Shown piece by piece: positions 1 to 12,481 of a stretch of 64,000 bases of DNA (position 1 is its first letter; each line of letters starts with the position of its first letter). This DNA is from Odontesthes bonariensis. Taxonomy: Eukaryota > Chordata > Actinopteri > Atheriniformes > Atherinopsidae. The notes beneath the pieces were generated by a model. The model was not told where the DNA came from, searched no databases, and worked only from the letters and a program-made list of their open reading frames with translations. The stretch lies in contig NC_134510.1 in NCBI RefSeq assembly GCF_027942865.1, positions 28,747,163-28,811,162 on the forward strand, written 5' to 3'. The translations under genes were made by a program, and so were the position numbers.

Positions 1-52
1 ATATGAAACAAATTACGTCTTTCAAGAACAAAATAAACAGTGTTTTATGTCC

Positions 53-76
53 ATATATATATATATATATATATAT
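53..76. repeat. (TA)n microsatellite
   Basis: Uninterrupted alternating TA run seen directly. Confidence 0.9.
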
Positions 77-191
77 TTCTATCATTTGACAAAGTTACCA
101 TCACCTCATTCTAACAGTAAACTAAGCCTTAGCCTTCGAAAAAGTTTACAGATTGGCCCGTTAGCTTGTGTCCTCTCAGTTATCTGAAATA

Positions 192-194
<3 letters not shown>

Positions 195-230
<36 letters not shown>
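195..230. repeat. (GT)n microsatellite
   Basis: Long uninterrupted GT run seen directly in the rpa2 last-intron region. Confidence 0.95.
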
Positions 231-231
<1 letters not shown>

Positions 232-840
232 CTCAAATGTCAGTAAAACTGTAGATAGTACGTATTAAAAAAAAAAAAACAAGCAAAGTTTCATATTTCC
301 ACTTTATAACTAATTTGCATGGAGAGCTGGCTACAGGTAGATCAGCAGGCAATCAATTTCAAATATATATCAATGATATACCGACAAAAGACATTGATTA
401 AAAATGGAATTAAATCTTTCAGTACAATAATGTGCAATTCTGTAACTGTAACTAGTTAAGAAGAAGAGGAAAAAATAAATAAATAAATCAGAAAAAGGAA
501 AACCGAGTTGTGAACTATTTGCCTTTACAGGGAGTGGATATGCCTGTGGATAAATCTTTATTAGGAAGTTTTTGGTGTGTGGCAACGCAGAACGTACCGT
601 GTATATAGGAAAAATAAGGTCTCAACTTAAATGTACTTAGTTTATATTGTTATAGATTCTAAAATGTCACGTCTTTTCATAAGATGATTTGCAGAACTCC
701 TCAACAATACAAGCAAAACAACAACTTCTGTTTTTCTTTTTTTGGAAGCAACTGCTCTTCTGTTCACATGCTGTATTTTTTTTAATTTTTTTTTTAAATT
801 TATTTATTTTTTTTTAAAAACGAGAAGCAAAACCTCTTAC

Positions 841-3800
841 TTAATTACGGCTAGACTCATGGTGCCGAGTCTCTGCTTAAGATCTTGAATGCTGATACCC
901 TGCTGGTCTGGGCAGCCTCTTATCAAACTCAGGACCTTGTGAGGAAAAAAGGAAATATTAACGCACAAGCTGCAAAAAAACAAAACAAAAATTTTTGACT
1001 CTTTAACAACTTCCCTTTTAGACAGTGAGTTTTTCTGAGTAATGCATTCATGCAAGTAATTCTTACAGGAAAAAAGTTGGATGTTTTAGGGGACTTTTGG
1101 TAGCTGCTTTGTCACTCATGTATGCTCACCTGATTCTGATTTCCACTTAAACCGTTATTAACCATGTCGTTAGCACCTGCGTAGCTCCCTACCACCCCTT
1201 GCGTGGCTGGCCGTGGCACAAGGGCGCTGGTACTGCTCATTCCTCCACCAGCACCTGACTGAGAGACGAATAAACCATCAACTCACCTATTCAGAACAGA
1301 ATAAAGGCCATTCTAAAATTCAAAAGAGATCCTATCCTTTGGGGTAAACTGAGCACAATAAAACAAATTAAACAAAAAAAAAAAAAAAACATATCACTTA
1401 AAACTAGTAGATATATGCAAGAGTATTAAAAATACAACACTTTAAGATTCAAGAGGGTTTATTGTCATTCCAGCCATATACACAGTATACAGTGCAATGA
1501 AATAACGTTTCTTGAGAAGTTTTTCAGTGCAACAAACAGCAACAATAAAGAACAGCTGGGACAACAGAGGTGATCAGATCAGTCTCTGAACGTTGAGGAG
1601 TCGTATGGTCTGGGGGAAGAAGCTGTTTTGTAGTCTGGTGGTGACAGACCGTATGTATGCTGCGGTACCTTCTGCCAGATGGGAAGGGTGGGTGGGGTCT
1701 TTAAGAATCCTGGTTGACTGATTCTGTGGTGTAGATGTCTTGCAATATAATATAATAATATGGTGAAACGTGAGATTAATTAGCAATTAAATGATTTAAT
1801 AATGTGACAGCCCCAGTAAAGTGTTTAATTTTCTAAGCTCTGTTAAAGCAAAGGCATTGCAGAATATTTAATGTTTTGGATATGTAGTCATTACATAGGA
1901 TAGGTTTCACTGCATGCATGTGTAACTTTTAAGCAAATATAAGGAAATCATTAGGAGACAGCTCTCATCATGTCTATACTGGGTGTATTCAGAAATAAAC
2001 AGGCTACCGTCTTCTGCGGCAGATGACTGCAGACAGCACAGACCAACATGATTGCTTTCTGTGAATATACACATCGAAAATAGAAGTGGTTTTGACTGAG
2101 AGCGCATCACTGAGTGACTGACACTTTGACCATGCTCCGTTAGGTTTCTCAGTATCAACTCTGTTCCTTATTCTCACACGTTTTGAACTACACATTATCA
2201 CGCTTTTTAAACAATACATAAAGGATACTGCTTTCAAATTCTCACCATAGTTTGAGGTTTGCTTAGCACCATGTGTGCTTGGACAACCTCCAGCATGTGT
2301 GAGGTGATTTCATTCATGTCCTCCAAGGGCCTGACGCTGAACGCCACAACGGATCGGTGGTTCTGAGACCGGAAGACACATACCCCCACAGGATCAACAC
2401 ATATTAATCAAAAGACGAACTACATCATCTTAACAATTATAAACATCTGCAAATATCTTCCTCATGCCTCAAGCAATTATGGATGTCAGTATTCCACGAC
2501 TTTCCTGAATCGCGCCAAACTGTAATTCAGACGCATACAAAAGATATTTCAATAACACCTTTTTAAAAAACTTCAAGTGTCCAAGTGCGAGTGTGGCAGC
2601 TAAGACTTCTCATATGGCCTTGTTAAGGATCATAGCACTTTGTACTCTTTTACTTCTTGATATTGAGGAGAGGGGTTTTAAGACTAAACTCACCTGAAAT
2701 GAACGCAGATTTCCAGAGACTTTGACATATGTTCCTGGGGGCAGGACAGTGCTGTCCATACTTGGGTCCTATATGGGAAAAGAAAATATATATATATATA
2801 TTGGGGTAATGTGATAGGATATCATGCAAATCATGATGGTCTCTAGTTGGAGCAGCGCTGACTACGGGCAGCTCCTTACTATTAGTTCAAAGTATGGAGA
2901 GGAAAAGGATATCAAATATTATGCAGGTACAAGTGTTCACATGATCTGTAGGACTTGATATTTCTGGACTTTACTAATCTTAGTATTTGCAATAAGGTTA
3001 AAAACATCTTTGAAATCTTATCACAGAACAAGTGACAGAAGATGAAGACATTTGTAGCCAATGCCTTGTGATGCAAGTACAAATAAAATTTGCTGCATGT
3101 AAAGATGGAGTAAAGAGGACTTTGTTTGGGGCGTATTGCACACCATTCAATACTCAAATCACAGGAGAGCCAGCCACAGACTTCCAGTAGCTTTTAATGA
3201 TGCTTTGTGAATATTACTGAAGAGACTTTGATTATTTCTACATGATATTAATCACAGTTGTTGAGACACGCTGTGTCTTTTTTTTTTGTTTTACTCTGGA
3301 CCTGGAGTCTGAAATATAGTCTTAACTTAAACTGATTTTTTCTTGCTGTATTAGTGATTAAATTAGTTTAAAGTCAGTCATCGTTAAGAATAAAATAGAT
3401 GCTCAGAGGGGAAATTTGTCATTCTCGAGCAGAAATGACAAAGTAAGGATCATGATCAATTGAATGATGTATGAAAAATGACATGTTCACAGGCTACCAC
3501 TTACCTCAGTATCAACCCACTGCTTCACATCCATGGGAGCACCGGTCATGTCATCGACTTTGTACTGGATGTTGGTCATGGATTTGTCTGTGCTTCTAAT
3601 TATACCAACCATGGTGACCTATGACACAGATCATGAACAAAAATCAAGTGAAACAGCCAGAGAAGATTAATGACAACATCTGAATCATTGCTTTTAGTTG
3701 AATCCGATCAGGAGTAGGGGTGGGAATTAATGGGATTTTATCAACACCATGTCGAGGCTTCTTCTTGATCTGGTTCTTTATAGATTCTCGACTCGAATTT

Positions 3801-5790
3801 CATACGAGGAAATGCGTAAAAAACTTTAGGGTCAGTGTCTCTATTAACACCAGACACTACAGATAATGCGAATAAAATTTTAAGCGGATAACAATGTTTA
3901 ATCATTTAAGCCCCGCAACCTTAGAAAACTACTTTCAAAGATTATGTAATGAAGTACATATTTCATCACTGCAGCGTGACCTGACAACCAGACCGGACAT
4001 GCAACTGAAAGACGGCGTCTGAGCAGTTATTTCAGCTTTATTTATATGTGCTACAATGTCCCAGAGAGAAAGTTTGATGCGACAGAAGCACAACGCTACT
4101 GAAGGGGTACACAGGCACCGCTACCTTTCACCAAATAGCAGGGTAGAGGCGTTTCTGAATCTCACTCTGGCAGGTATGTAACACGGAATCAAACATCACC
4201 CGTCTCAGCAGTTCATTTTTCTCCTTATTTTATGCAGCAACATCACAAGTTTCTAATTTGTTGCATGACAGTGGGAAAAAAGTTAGATTTATGAGTCTCA
4301 GACTCAAACACTTGCAAGCCCTGTGTGTGCGACGTTGTGGATTTACAGTCATGTCCTTTTGCCACCACCTCACAAAGTCGACTGAAGAACTGATAAACTG
4401 CGAAGCATCAGAGAAGCGGTTCTCAATTCTCATTCCTAGTCAGGAGGGAACTCCTTTCTCTAAACTGTGCACATTAAATAGTCGTCATTCAAACATTTGT
4501 CTGCATTTATACCACAAAATGAAGCAGACTTCCTGCCGATGGTTTGTCTCAGAGGCAGATTATGACATATAGAAATAAGTAGCTGATCAACACATTTATT
4601 GAACCACAGACAACTATTATTACAACCAATGATTAGTTTAATTTCAAATTAAGCTGCCAACTGTTTTCTTAGATTACCATTGTTCAGTGACATCAGAAAG
4701 TGTATGAAGCCAAATATTATATCATATTACTTGTTTTTCAACACCCCAAAATTTCAAATTGACGACAACGTCAAAAAAGAAGAAAATACTCACATCTACA
4801 GAGAAAATTTTACTGACTTAAGCAATAAGTGCATTGATAAGTTGATTCACAGATCAACTACATAGGAGCTGGTTTTAGCTTTTATATTTGACACTTAATA
4901 ATCTTTGTTTTGCGCAGCTACGAAACAATACATCCCCGTGTTTTAGATTTAATTAGAAGGAGAACCTGGAGAAGAAAAACACCTCAACTGCTTTAAAGGT
5001 TTCTAAGTCACGCCAGTTTTAGTATCTAAAAGTGTAACAATGAAATGATGGACGTTGGCGAGTAACTGCTCTACTATTCACGATAATAATTTCTTATTAT
5101 CTGCGGCATGACGTACCACCATGCCCACCCTGCCTTGGCTCAGCTTACCTGGGTCACCTCCACATCTCCCACTCTGAAGGCCTCATCAGCTTGTGAGGCA
5201 GACATCAGCTGAGACACTGTACAGGGGATTATTTGTGTGGCACGAGTTCTCTGGAATAAAGACAAAAACAAACAGATACACAGAGAATTAATACAGTGAT
5301 TCATCATATAAATTTCAGTCAATCAGTACTTTTATCCCTACATATAAGGTGTGCAGTGGGGAAAGGAGAATATAGTTATATTAGGTTCCTGCATTCCTCA
5401 CATTTGTTTCAATTATTTACTGAATTGCAATTTGACATTGTTAATTTCGTCACAGACCCCTTTCTTTTCTCCTCCCTGGGATAGGGCAGGTGATGCGAAG
5501 CCTCCAGGAGACTGAGTGTAACCTCCACCAATTCCGGACTCATTGTACCCTCCTGAAAATCCAGAGAAGCAGCGACAGTTAATGAAAAGCGCCGTTTGTT
5601 ATGCATGCCTCTCGTTTCAACGACGCAAAACGTACTAATTGCTAGCATAACCATTCGACTCACAACAACAAAGAAGCAACTTCATAGTCAAGCTAACGTT
5701 AGCTTCAACCAGACTACATCAACAAGGCCATCGAACCGCTTTAAACATACAAACAACAGTGTGTACATTACACTCACCCTGATTCCACAT
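841..5790 (-). CDS. rpa2: Replication protein A 32 kDa subunit, 3'-partial
   Basis: RPA2 is the middle subunit of the RPA heterotrimer that coats single-stranded DNA in replication, repair and checkpoint signalling. Coding exons, in transcript order: 5778-5790, 5458-5552, 5149-5250, 3505-3618, 2694-2768, 2246-2362, 1130-1258 and 841-935. All phases join. The start MWNQGGYNES fits the family's MWN start, followed by a Gly/Ser-rich N-terminus that is phosphorylated in known RPA2. The OB fold follows (about residues 40-170), then a Gly/Ser/Ala linker and the start of the C-terminal winged helix ([11 protein letters not shown]). The last exon seen stops inside a Lys codon at a good GTAAGAG donor, so about 25-30 C-terminal residues lie in an exon off the left edge; I could not find it in 1-840. 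The exon 2 donor (GGG|gtctgt) is weak, but the protein join is right. The gene is divergent from smpdl3b. The identity is secure. Confidence 0.93.
1441..1735. repeat. Dispersed teleost repeat copy in an rpa2 intron
   Basis: The segment begins with the phrase 'gattcaagagggtttattgt' and includes 'gtctgggggaagaagctgtt', then a tract ending in 'ctgccagatgggaagggtgg'. These phrases belong to a family I recognise as scattered widely in teleost genomes. The class (SINE, or the 3' end of a LINE) cannot be settled from this copy. It is inserted in the intron between the rpa2 exons at 1130-1258 and 2246-2362. Confidence 0.65.
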
Positions 5791-7216
5791 GTCGGCAACT
5801 CGTATTAAACTTATTAAAAACAAATTAGGTTAATGACACGCCGAGGCAGGGTTGGCAGCCGCACGCAATTGTGTATATGCTTACTTGTAGTGTCCCGCGC
5901 ACTAAACTCAACGTATGGCGCATGCGCAATGTATAAATCCCGCTAAAACCCCACATCGCGGGATAAAGTGTGTAAATTGAAGCCCTGAATTTTGCCTGCC
6001 AGACGAGACTTCTCAGTTTAGTCGGAAAATTTCCCGTTGTCCTTTTAAAAAAGAATTGAAAATATGGCTTGTAAAAACTGTAATGCTTTTTAGACACTTT
6101 ATAGCGTATTCCACTCTTCAGAACAGTGCAAATCATCGGATTATTGTCTACCTGAAATACAAAACTCGAGCAAAAAAAAAAGCTATTTTGATGCCTTCAT
6201 GAACTGTCGTAAATATGACATACATATTGACTGCTCTGTAGTTAAAGCAATTTTTTGTTTATATCTTATTGATTTCAAAATTTGGATGTATTATTTGTAT
6301 ACAGATAAAAAAATATATATAAGGTTGGATATAATGAAGTTCTCAGTGTTTGCGGTTACAGCTATTTAAATACAAAAGACTCTATGAAATACGAGTGTAA
6401 CTGGAAGGTAGCACAAACATCATACATCAGCTTTTTATTTTTTACAAAATTCTTGCATACTGGCCTGTACAATAATGAAACGTGATAAGATCTATCAATA
6501 TGTGTAAATTATATGAAATCTGTACTTTGTTTATTTGTTTACTGAAACATCATGAGCGTTAGGGGCAGTTGTACCGACTTTATCTTTAGCCAGCATAAAA
6601 ATAGTTTACATGGAGGGATTTGGCACTTAGCTGCCAAGATTAACTTTCTGAGTGCCTTTTATGACAGTCTCATGTGAAGCCCATATCATCTACTGTGAAG
6701 TCATCATTCAAAATAACACCAAATGTTGGTATCGTAGCCCCACATCCGTGAACTATGATTTTTGTGATCCTACCGCAGAAAATGACCTATTAACTTCTTA
6801 ATCACAATTAAAGTATCGCCAGTTATGTTTTTAGTTTGTGTTGTAATCTTTTAATCTTAGTCTATATTGTGACCTGAAATGTGGATATTTCAATCTTGCC
6901 CTCTTGAGAAAGGGGGCCGTATATGTTTTGTTTCTATTCGAGAGTCAAATACAGTCTGGATTCTATTTTCCCCTCAGCTTTGCCATGGTCGTTTATTGTA
7001 AAGGCTCATTAAATTGTTAATCCATTTGCCTTGGGTTAATATATCATGTGTTATGGAAGAGAGAAACTTGGCTTGTAATGAAATGGTGCATTTCTCAGGC
7101 AAAGACACGTCATTTATAGTTGTAGCTATCTCTTTTTATCTTTGCCCTTTATGGACTTACCTCTCAAACCACGCCGTGGCTTTTGACGGGTGTTTGCTGT
7201 TATCAAAGAGTCCAGC
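5791..7216. other. Divergent rpa2 / smpdl3b intergenic region
   Basis: This gap of about 1.4 kb lies between the two start codons. The rpa2-proximal 250 bp is GC-richer and holds the promoter motifs. The rest is AT-rich, with no gene, tRNA or recognised repeat that I can support. Transcription start sites cannot be placed from the sequence. Confidence 0.6.
5918..6036 (-). promoter_or_regulatory. rpa2 promoter: NRF1 site and E2F-like sites
   Basis: A perfect palindromic NRF1 core, GCGCATGCGC, lies at 5918-5927, about 130 bp upstream of the rpa2 start codon. E2F-like elements lie nearby: a TCCCGCGC at about 5893-5900, a CCCGC at about 5939-5943 and TTTCCCG at 6030-6036. NRF1 plus E2F fits an S-phase housekeeping promoter. 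The spacer may also serve smpdl3b, which starts at 7217 on the other strand. The sites are read directly; their use is inferred. Confidence 0.55.
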
Positions 7217-9796
7217 ATGTCTCCAGTAAGGTTGTTCTTATCTTGTCTGCTTCTCAAAGAGGCTTTTGCGCTGTCGGGTAAGTAGAAAAAATATTATAAC
7301 TATACCCCAAATTTCTTGCGTATCTCTACTCAAAGCGCAGGAATGACTTACTGTGCGTAATTACGCGTCGTTTTTATCCAGGGCGGTTTTGGCATATCAC
7401 GGATTTGCACTGGGACCCAACGTACAAACTGACAGATGACCCAGGACTGGTTTGCGCATCCAGCGGTAAACGGCCAGCAGCCAGTGCTGGTATATTTGGA
7501 GACTACGTTTGTGACTCACCATGGCACCTCATCAACTCCTCTGTGTATGCTATGAAGAGGATTCTCCCGGACCCTGACTTCATCGTATGGACAGGGTATG
7601 TAAAATATCTGTTTTGAAATGACAGCACGTTTTATTGTGAATTTGGTTGGGATTATGTTAACACGTGTCGTGTTTATGTCTTTTACAAAACACAATGTGT
7701 CAGAATCACAACTGGAGACTAATACGGCTAATACAGCTGTGGGAACCCAATGTAAGTTTACACTGGAAATCACATGGAGAAAAAAAAATCTTGTCTGAAT
7801 CTCACAGAGATGACACACCACATGTGCCCAATGATCATCTCGGAGAAGAGGCAGTGATCAACATCGTAGGCAACCTCAGTCACCTCATAAATGAGGTGTT
7901 TCCACGTAAGTGAGGAATCTAGGGACAAAAACTGAGTATTTATAGGGGATAACGTGCGGAGACAACATTCATCATGCTGTTTTAACATTTATTAACTTAA
8001 GACGGGTTGAAATTTTTTGCATTTTTGCCTTCTTTAGACACTAAAGTGTACTCTGCACTGGGCAATCATGACTACCACCCCAAGAGTCAGCATCCCGGAG
8101 CTCCAAACTCTATCTACGACCAAATAGCAGAAATATGGAATAAGTGGTTGGATCCAATGTCAAAAGAAACATTCAAAAAAGGTGAACAGATCCCGACACA
8201 AATGCCTTCCAAAGCAGTATACCAGCTAATGATATATGGCACAAATGGTACCTAAGAAATAAATAAATACATTTCTGAAATGCTCTTCTTGCACAGGTGG
8301 ATACTACACAGAAGAGCTGCTGAACCGTGCTGGGTTCAGGATGCTAGTCCTTAACACTAACCTCTACTACGACCAGAACAAGGTGACCCAGAACTCGGAT
8401 GACCCTGCAGGCCAGTTTAGCTGGTTGGATCAAATTCTTACCGAGGCAACCAACAACAAAGAGAAGGCAAAGCATCTTGTCTATTTTTTTCTTTTGGGAC
8501 AAGGGTTTAGTTCAATTCAAAAGTGAGGACATCCTTATTATTGGACACTGGAGACTTAAATCATCCTCATCTAGTCTTTGTAAAATTTAGTTTCATGTCT
8601 GCATGAGGAAAGAATAAAATCCTGGAGTTGAGAGAAAGTATGTTCGGCTGCTCTGGCCCAAATCAGAGTATAGAGAAAAATACGAGTCAATATAACAATA
8701 TTATTTGATGGTTTGGGCTAACTTTAAACGGTTTTCTCCATCAGGTGTACATCATTGGCCATGTTCCCCCAGGTTTCTTTGAGAAGAAAAGAAATAAACC
8801 TTGGTTCACAACAAGGTTCAACAAGCAATATCTGGATCTAATTGAGAAGCATCATTCTGTCGTAATTGGGCAGTTCTTTGGCCATCATCATACTGATAGC
8901 TTTCGCATGTTCTACAATTCAGAGGGTTGGTCTCACTGTGTAATACTACTGCTTTTACTTGTGTTGCAACAGTGACTGACTACATCTGGCAACAGATTTG
9001 TATTTATTTTATTGTAATTGTATAATTGCAGTCGATCTCTCACATTCTGTGCTCTGATATTAACATAAACTTATGGTAATAATGCAGTAGTCAGAGATGA
9101 TCCTTCTTCTTTTTTTGACAGGCTCACCTATAAGCACAATATTCCTCAGCCCAGGAGTCACACCATGGGAAACAACACTTCCTGGAGTTGTGAACGGAGC
9201 TAACAACCCTGGGATCCGTGTCTTTGAATATGACACAGAAACACTCCTGGTCAAAGTGAGTAATGGCCGTTTTCTAAACAGTAAATTTACATGCAAATAT
9301 CTTCGGCAGCTCGTCTCGGATGCAGTAGACTACAGCCTGTTTAAAGGAAATAGCTGTGTAGTTTCAAGAAAACACTTCTAATGCTTTTATTGTTCTGCTT
9401 TCTTTTTTTTGTTTAAACCACATGCATGAACAGGATGTGCTGACGTATTATCTGAACCTCACTTACGCTAATGCAGACACGGCTCGCTGGGAGAAAGAGT
9501 ATCGTCTCACAGAGAGTTTCAGAGTACCAGATGCCTCTCCAGCCTCTATGCACCTGGTACTGGAACAAATAGCTACTGATCCCTGCTACCTGCAAAAATA
9601 CTATGATTTCAACTCTGTCAGCTATGACCTCACAGACTGTGACAGTGATTGCCGTGTTGACCATGTCTGTGCAGCAAGAGAGGTAGACTTTGACAGGTAT
9701 GAACACTGTCTGCTAAAAGAAGGAGCAGTTTCCATTCATGGTGGGATGCTGCTGGTCCTTTCTGTGGCTACAAGTCTGGTGATGGCATATTGGTAG
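7217..9796 (+). CDS. smpdl3b: Acid sphingomyelinase-like phosphodiesterase 3b
   Basis: This is a secreted, GPI-linked metallophosphoesterase of the acid sphingomyelinase family. Exons: 7217-7277, 7382-7595, 7808-7905, 8038-8181, 8297-8466, 8745-8925, 9122-9255 and 9434-9796, giving 454 residues. Residues 1-20 look like a signal peptide. Metal-binding motifs are in order: DLHWDP (28-33), GDDTPH (92-97), GNHD (133-136), GHVPPG (234-239) and GHHHTD (275-280). The C-terminus ends in a hydrophobic tail (about 437-454), as expected for a GPI signal. This and the rpa2 neighbour favour the 3b paralogue over soluble 3a. Exon 5 appears to end at a GC donor (AAG|gcaaag); a GT site 12 bases on would add four residues. 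In mammals SMPDL3B tunes membrane lipids and Toll-like receptor signalling; that role is not visible here. Confidence 0.92.
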
Positions 9797-10380
9797 AGCC
9801 CATCAGTATCCCATTTGATGCCTAAAATATTTTAAATCTTTCATGACTCAATAGAAGATGTCAGTCAAACATCACTGACAGACCATTTATGCAAAGAGAT
9901 TTTCAACATTATACTTGTGTAAGTTTATGTAGTTTATCTAAGTAGAAGACAATGTCACTGTTTACTATGTACATACATGAGGCTCCACAGTGAGGCTAGA
10001 AATATCAAAGAGACACTACACAGACAAAAATAGTTTTAAATGAAGACTCAAAGGCTTCAGACATCTCCTGGGCAGAGAAACTATAATCTGCCATCAACAG
10101 CAATGTGTCCATGGAGGATTCAGATGTCTATCACATACTGTCAGTTATATGACACCTATAAACAGTCTTACACTCGATGTAATTAAATATGGGGAAAAAA
10201 CAACCTTTGACTTCCTTTTCACTAAGGTTTCTTATATTTTTTGAGCAAGTAAATCGAATAACTTTGTAATTTTGTGCTTCAACAGCCAGAAGTACCATAA
10301 ACTGTAAGATTCAGGATCAAATTCAGACTTTTGTCAAAGGTTTTTGCCACTTAAAGTGTCACACTCTACTTCATCTTGTG

Positions 10381-10386
10381 AATAAA
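10381..10386 (+). terminator. Poly(A) signal for smpdl3b
   Basis: AATAAA about 585 bp after the smpdl3b stop, with a T-rich stretch further on. It is the best candidate for the 3' end of this gene. Confidence 0.5.
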
Positions 10387-10719
10387 CCCTGCAATTACAC
10401 TTAACTGTATGAATGTTATTTCTAATGAAAGAATTAATAACACTATTTTTTAAACAATAGACGGGTTAATATTTATTGCACTTGTGGTCATATAAGAAGA
10501 TAAGCAATCTCTTGTTGAACATTACAGTTAAGGCTTTATTATCTTGGTTTCACCTGTGTTACCGTATACGACTATTATCATGCAGAAATTAAAGTGCTTC
10601 ATCCTCCACTTCCCATCAAGCGTGAGCGCCTCAACAAAAGCAGAGATTTTGTCATTTTGCTGGTTCAGGTAATTCAGGCGTGTGGTAATCTGGGAAAAGT
10701 TATGAGACCATTTACAAAC

Positions 10720-11070
10720 AATAGGAAGTCCATTGTTTTTGAATGAGAACGATTATTTACAAGTAGAAAACATTAAAATAAGTTGCCAATCTTCCCAGGA
10801 GTGAATGTTACAGCAAGTTCACCCAAAGGTCAGACCATGTAATGCAAAGAGAAAACCCAGTTCAGAACTACCTCTCAGACTCTACAGGCCTCCCTTAACA
10901 CGTTAAATGTAAAAACGAATCAAAGTACAATAAGAAAAAGACTCAACAGGTAGAGCTTGTTTGGTAAGGTTTTTAGAAGAAAACTTTGGAAAGATTACAT
11001 TTTTAGTTCTTGACAATCATTTACTTACTTTCAGGACCCAGTGAGGACTAGATTTTTCTTTTTTTTAATA
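10720..11070 (+). mobile_element. Relic of a Tc1-like DNA transposon, internally deleted
   Basis: The segment carries phrases of a common fish Tc1-like element: 'caatcttcccaggagtg', 'aaggtcagaccatg', 'agactctacaggcctc' and 'aaaaagactcaacagg', in the order and strand of the transposase gene. A 3'-end phrase, 'ggacccagtgagg', follows within 100 bp or so, so most of the transposase gene is missing. It cannot encode a working protein. A second copy of the same family lies at about 15775-16510, beyond mecr. Confidence 0.75.
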
Positions 11071-11244
11071 TATCAAATCCTGATATGTAAGACCACAGAA
11101 ATCATGAGGGCTGTGCTTTCATTTTCAAATGACTATAAAAAGTTTTAAAAAGCTTTTAATTACTGCCATAAACCTAAAACACAGAAGCAACACTGCACAC
11201 GTGACATAACAGACACTGGACTTTGAGCATGTTGACCAAACAGA

Positions 11245-11250
11245 TTTATT
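11245..11250 (-). terminator. Poly(A) signal for mecr
   Basis: TTTATT on the plus strand (AATAAA on the minus strand), about 125 bp past the mecr stop codon. Confidence 0.55.
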
Positions 11251-11373
11251 AAGTATGTGCCGGAATACTGCATTTGGTTGACAGCAATGTGTCAGTAATG
11301 GAATTGCAATTTCAGTTCATACACTGTTGTTATGAGGGTCCATTGGCTGTTTTATGAACAGTGATCAGCAAGT

Positions 11374-12440
11374 TCACATAATCAGAACCTGCTTACTGGA
11401 AGTAAAAGGCTGCATGGCTGCATCCAGGGCTTTGTGATAGTCTTGAAGACCCACCTCAGTGCAGGCAGGAGCTGTCAGCTTCCCCTGCTGGATGAGGGAG
11501 CATAATTCATCCAGCATGCCTCTAAACAGCTTCCCATCTAGGATCGAGAACGTAGTTTTACACAAACCTTTTTTCCGATTTGTTTTTACATTCATTTTAT
11601 GCATATACCACCATGCCAACTCACCATGAGAGTGAACTCTCTTCCACTGTGTGACCCAAAACCCCTTAACCTTCACGTCTTTGAAAATAAGTGCACTCTG
11701 GAGACAGAAAGTTTATCAAGTGTACATTTGTAAAAAGAATATCGATATGAAATGCAGCTGTTAAGCGATTGCTTTAAATCTCCAGCGAAGCGGTTAATTG
11801 CTTTTTCTCTGAGTAAGATACCACTCTAGTCAGAAGTGGTATCTATATCATCATCTCAACCTCACCAAGCATGCAAGTGGACACATTTTCCAGGATGTGA
11901 AACTTTATCTCTTTAGTATGAAACACTGTCTTACCACAGGAACAGTAACTGGCTGCTTGGACATGCCTCCATATGTCACCAAAGATCCGCCAAACCTGAA
12001 GTAAGCATAAGACATATGGCAAAGAAATATCAATGTCTCTTCTCTACATCATACGGCTGTTATATAAATTAATACAGATCATTCATTCATTCATGCTTAC
12101 TGTAGATGTCGGAGCAATTCTGTTGCACTTTTGCCTCCAACTCCATTTAATGCAAGTTTAGGCTTTGAACATGTCTTTAAAAAAAAAAGTATATTACTAA
12201 TAATGAAAGCCCTGCCACGTGATCATATCTTTAAAGTTATCTCGAGACTCACAGACCTTGAACATTTCCTTCATCTCAGGCCGCCTCAGGTCCTCTTCTC
12301 TGATCACATAGGTGGCTCCCATGGCCTTCAACCTATCACTAAGCTGTGTAAATTCTGGCCTTTGAAAGGGAAGATACAATGAAGAAGTTTACTGCAGTTT
12401 TAAATACTAGCACGTTTAAAAAAAAAAACAGTTATCTTTG

Positions 12441-12481
<41 letters not shown>

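Larger units (their letters stand above)
1..840. other. Intronic stretch of rpa2, AT-rich, no exon seen
   Basis: This stretch follows the donor of the last visible rpa2 exon and should be part of its final intron. It holds a (TA)n run near 53-76, a (GT)n run near 195-230 and a T-rich block near 735-820. I found no match to the missing RPA2 C-terminus on the minus strand. Confidence 0.6.

Noticed and set aside
4230-4572. Overlapping open frames on both strands (67 and 104 codons) in an rpa2 intron
   Set aside because: No family match, no splice partners, and they lie within a confirmed rpa2 intron; chance openings are common at this length.
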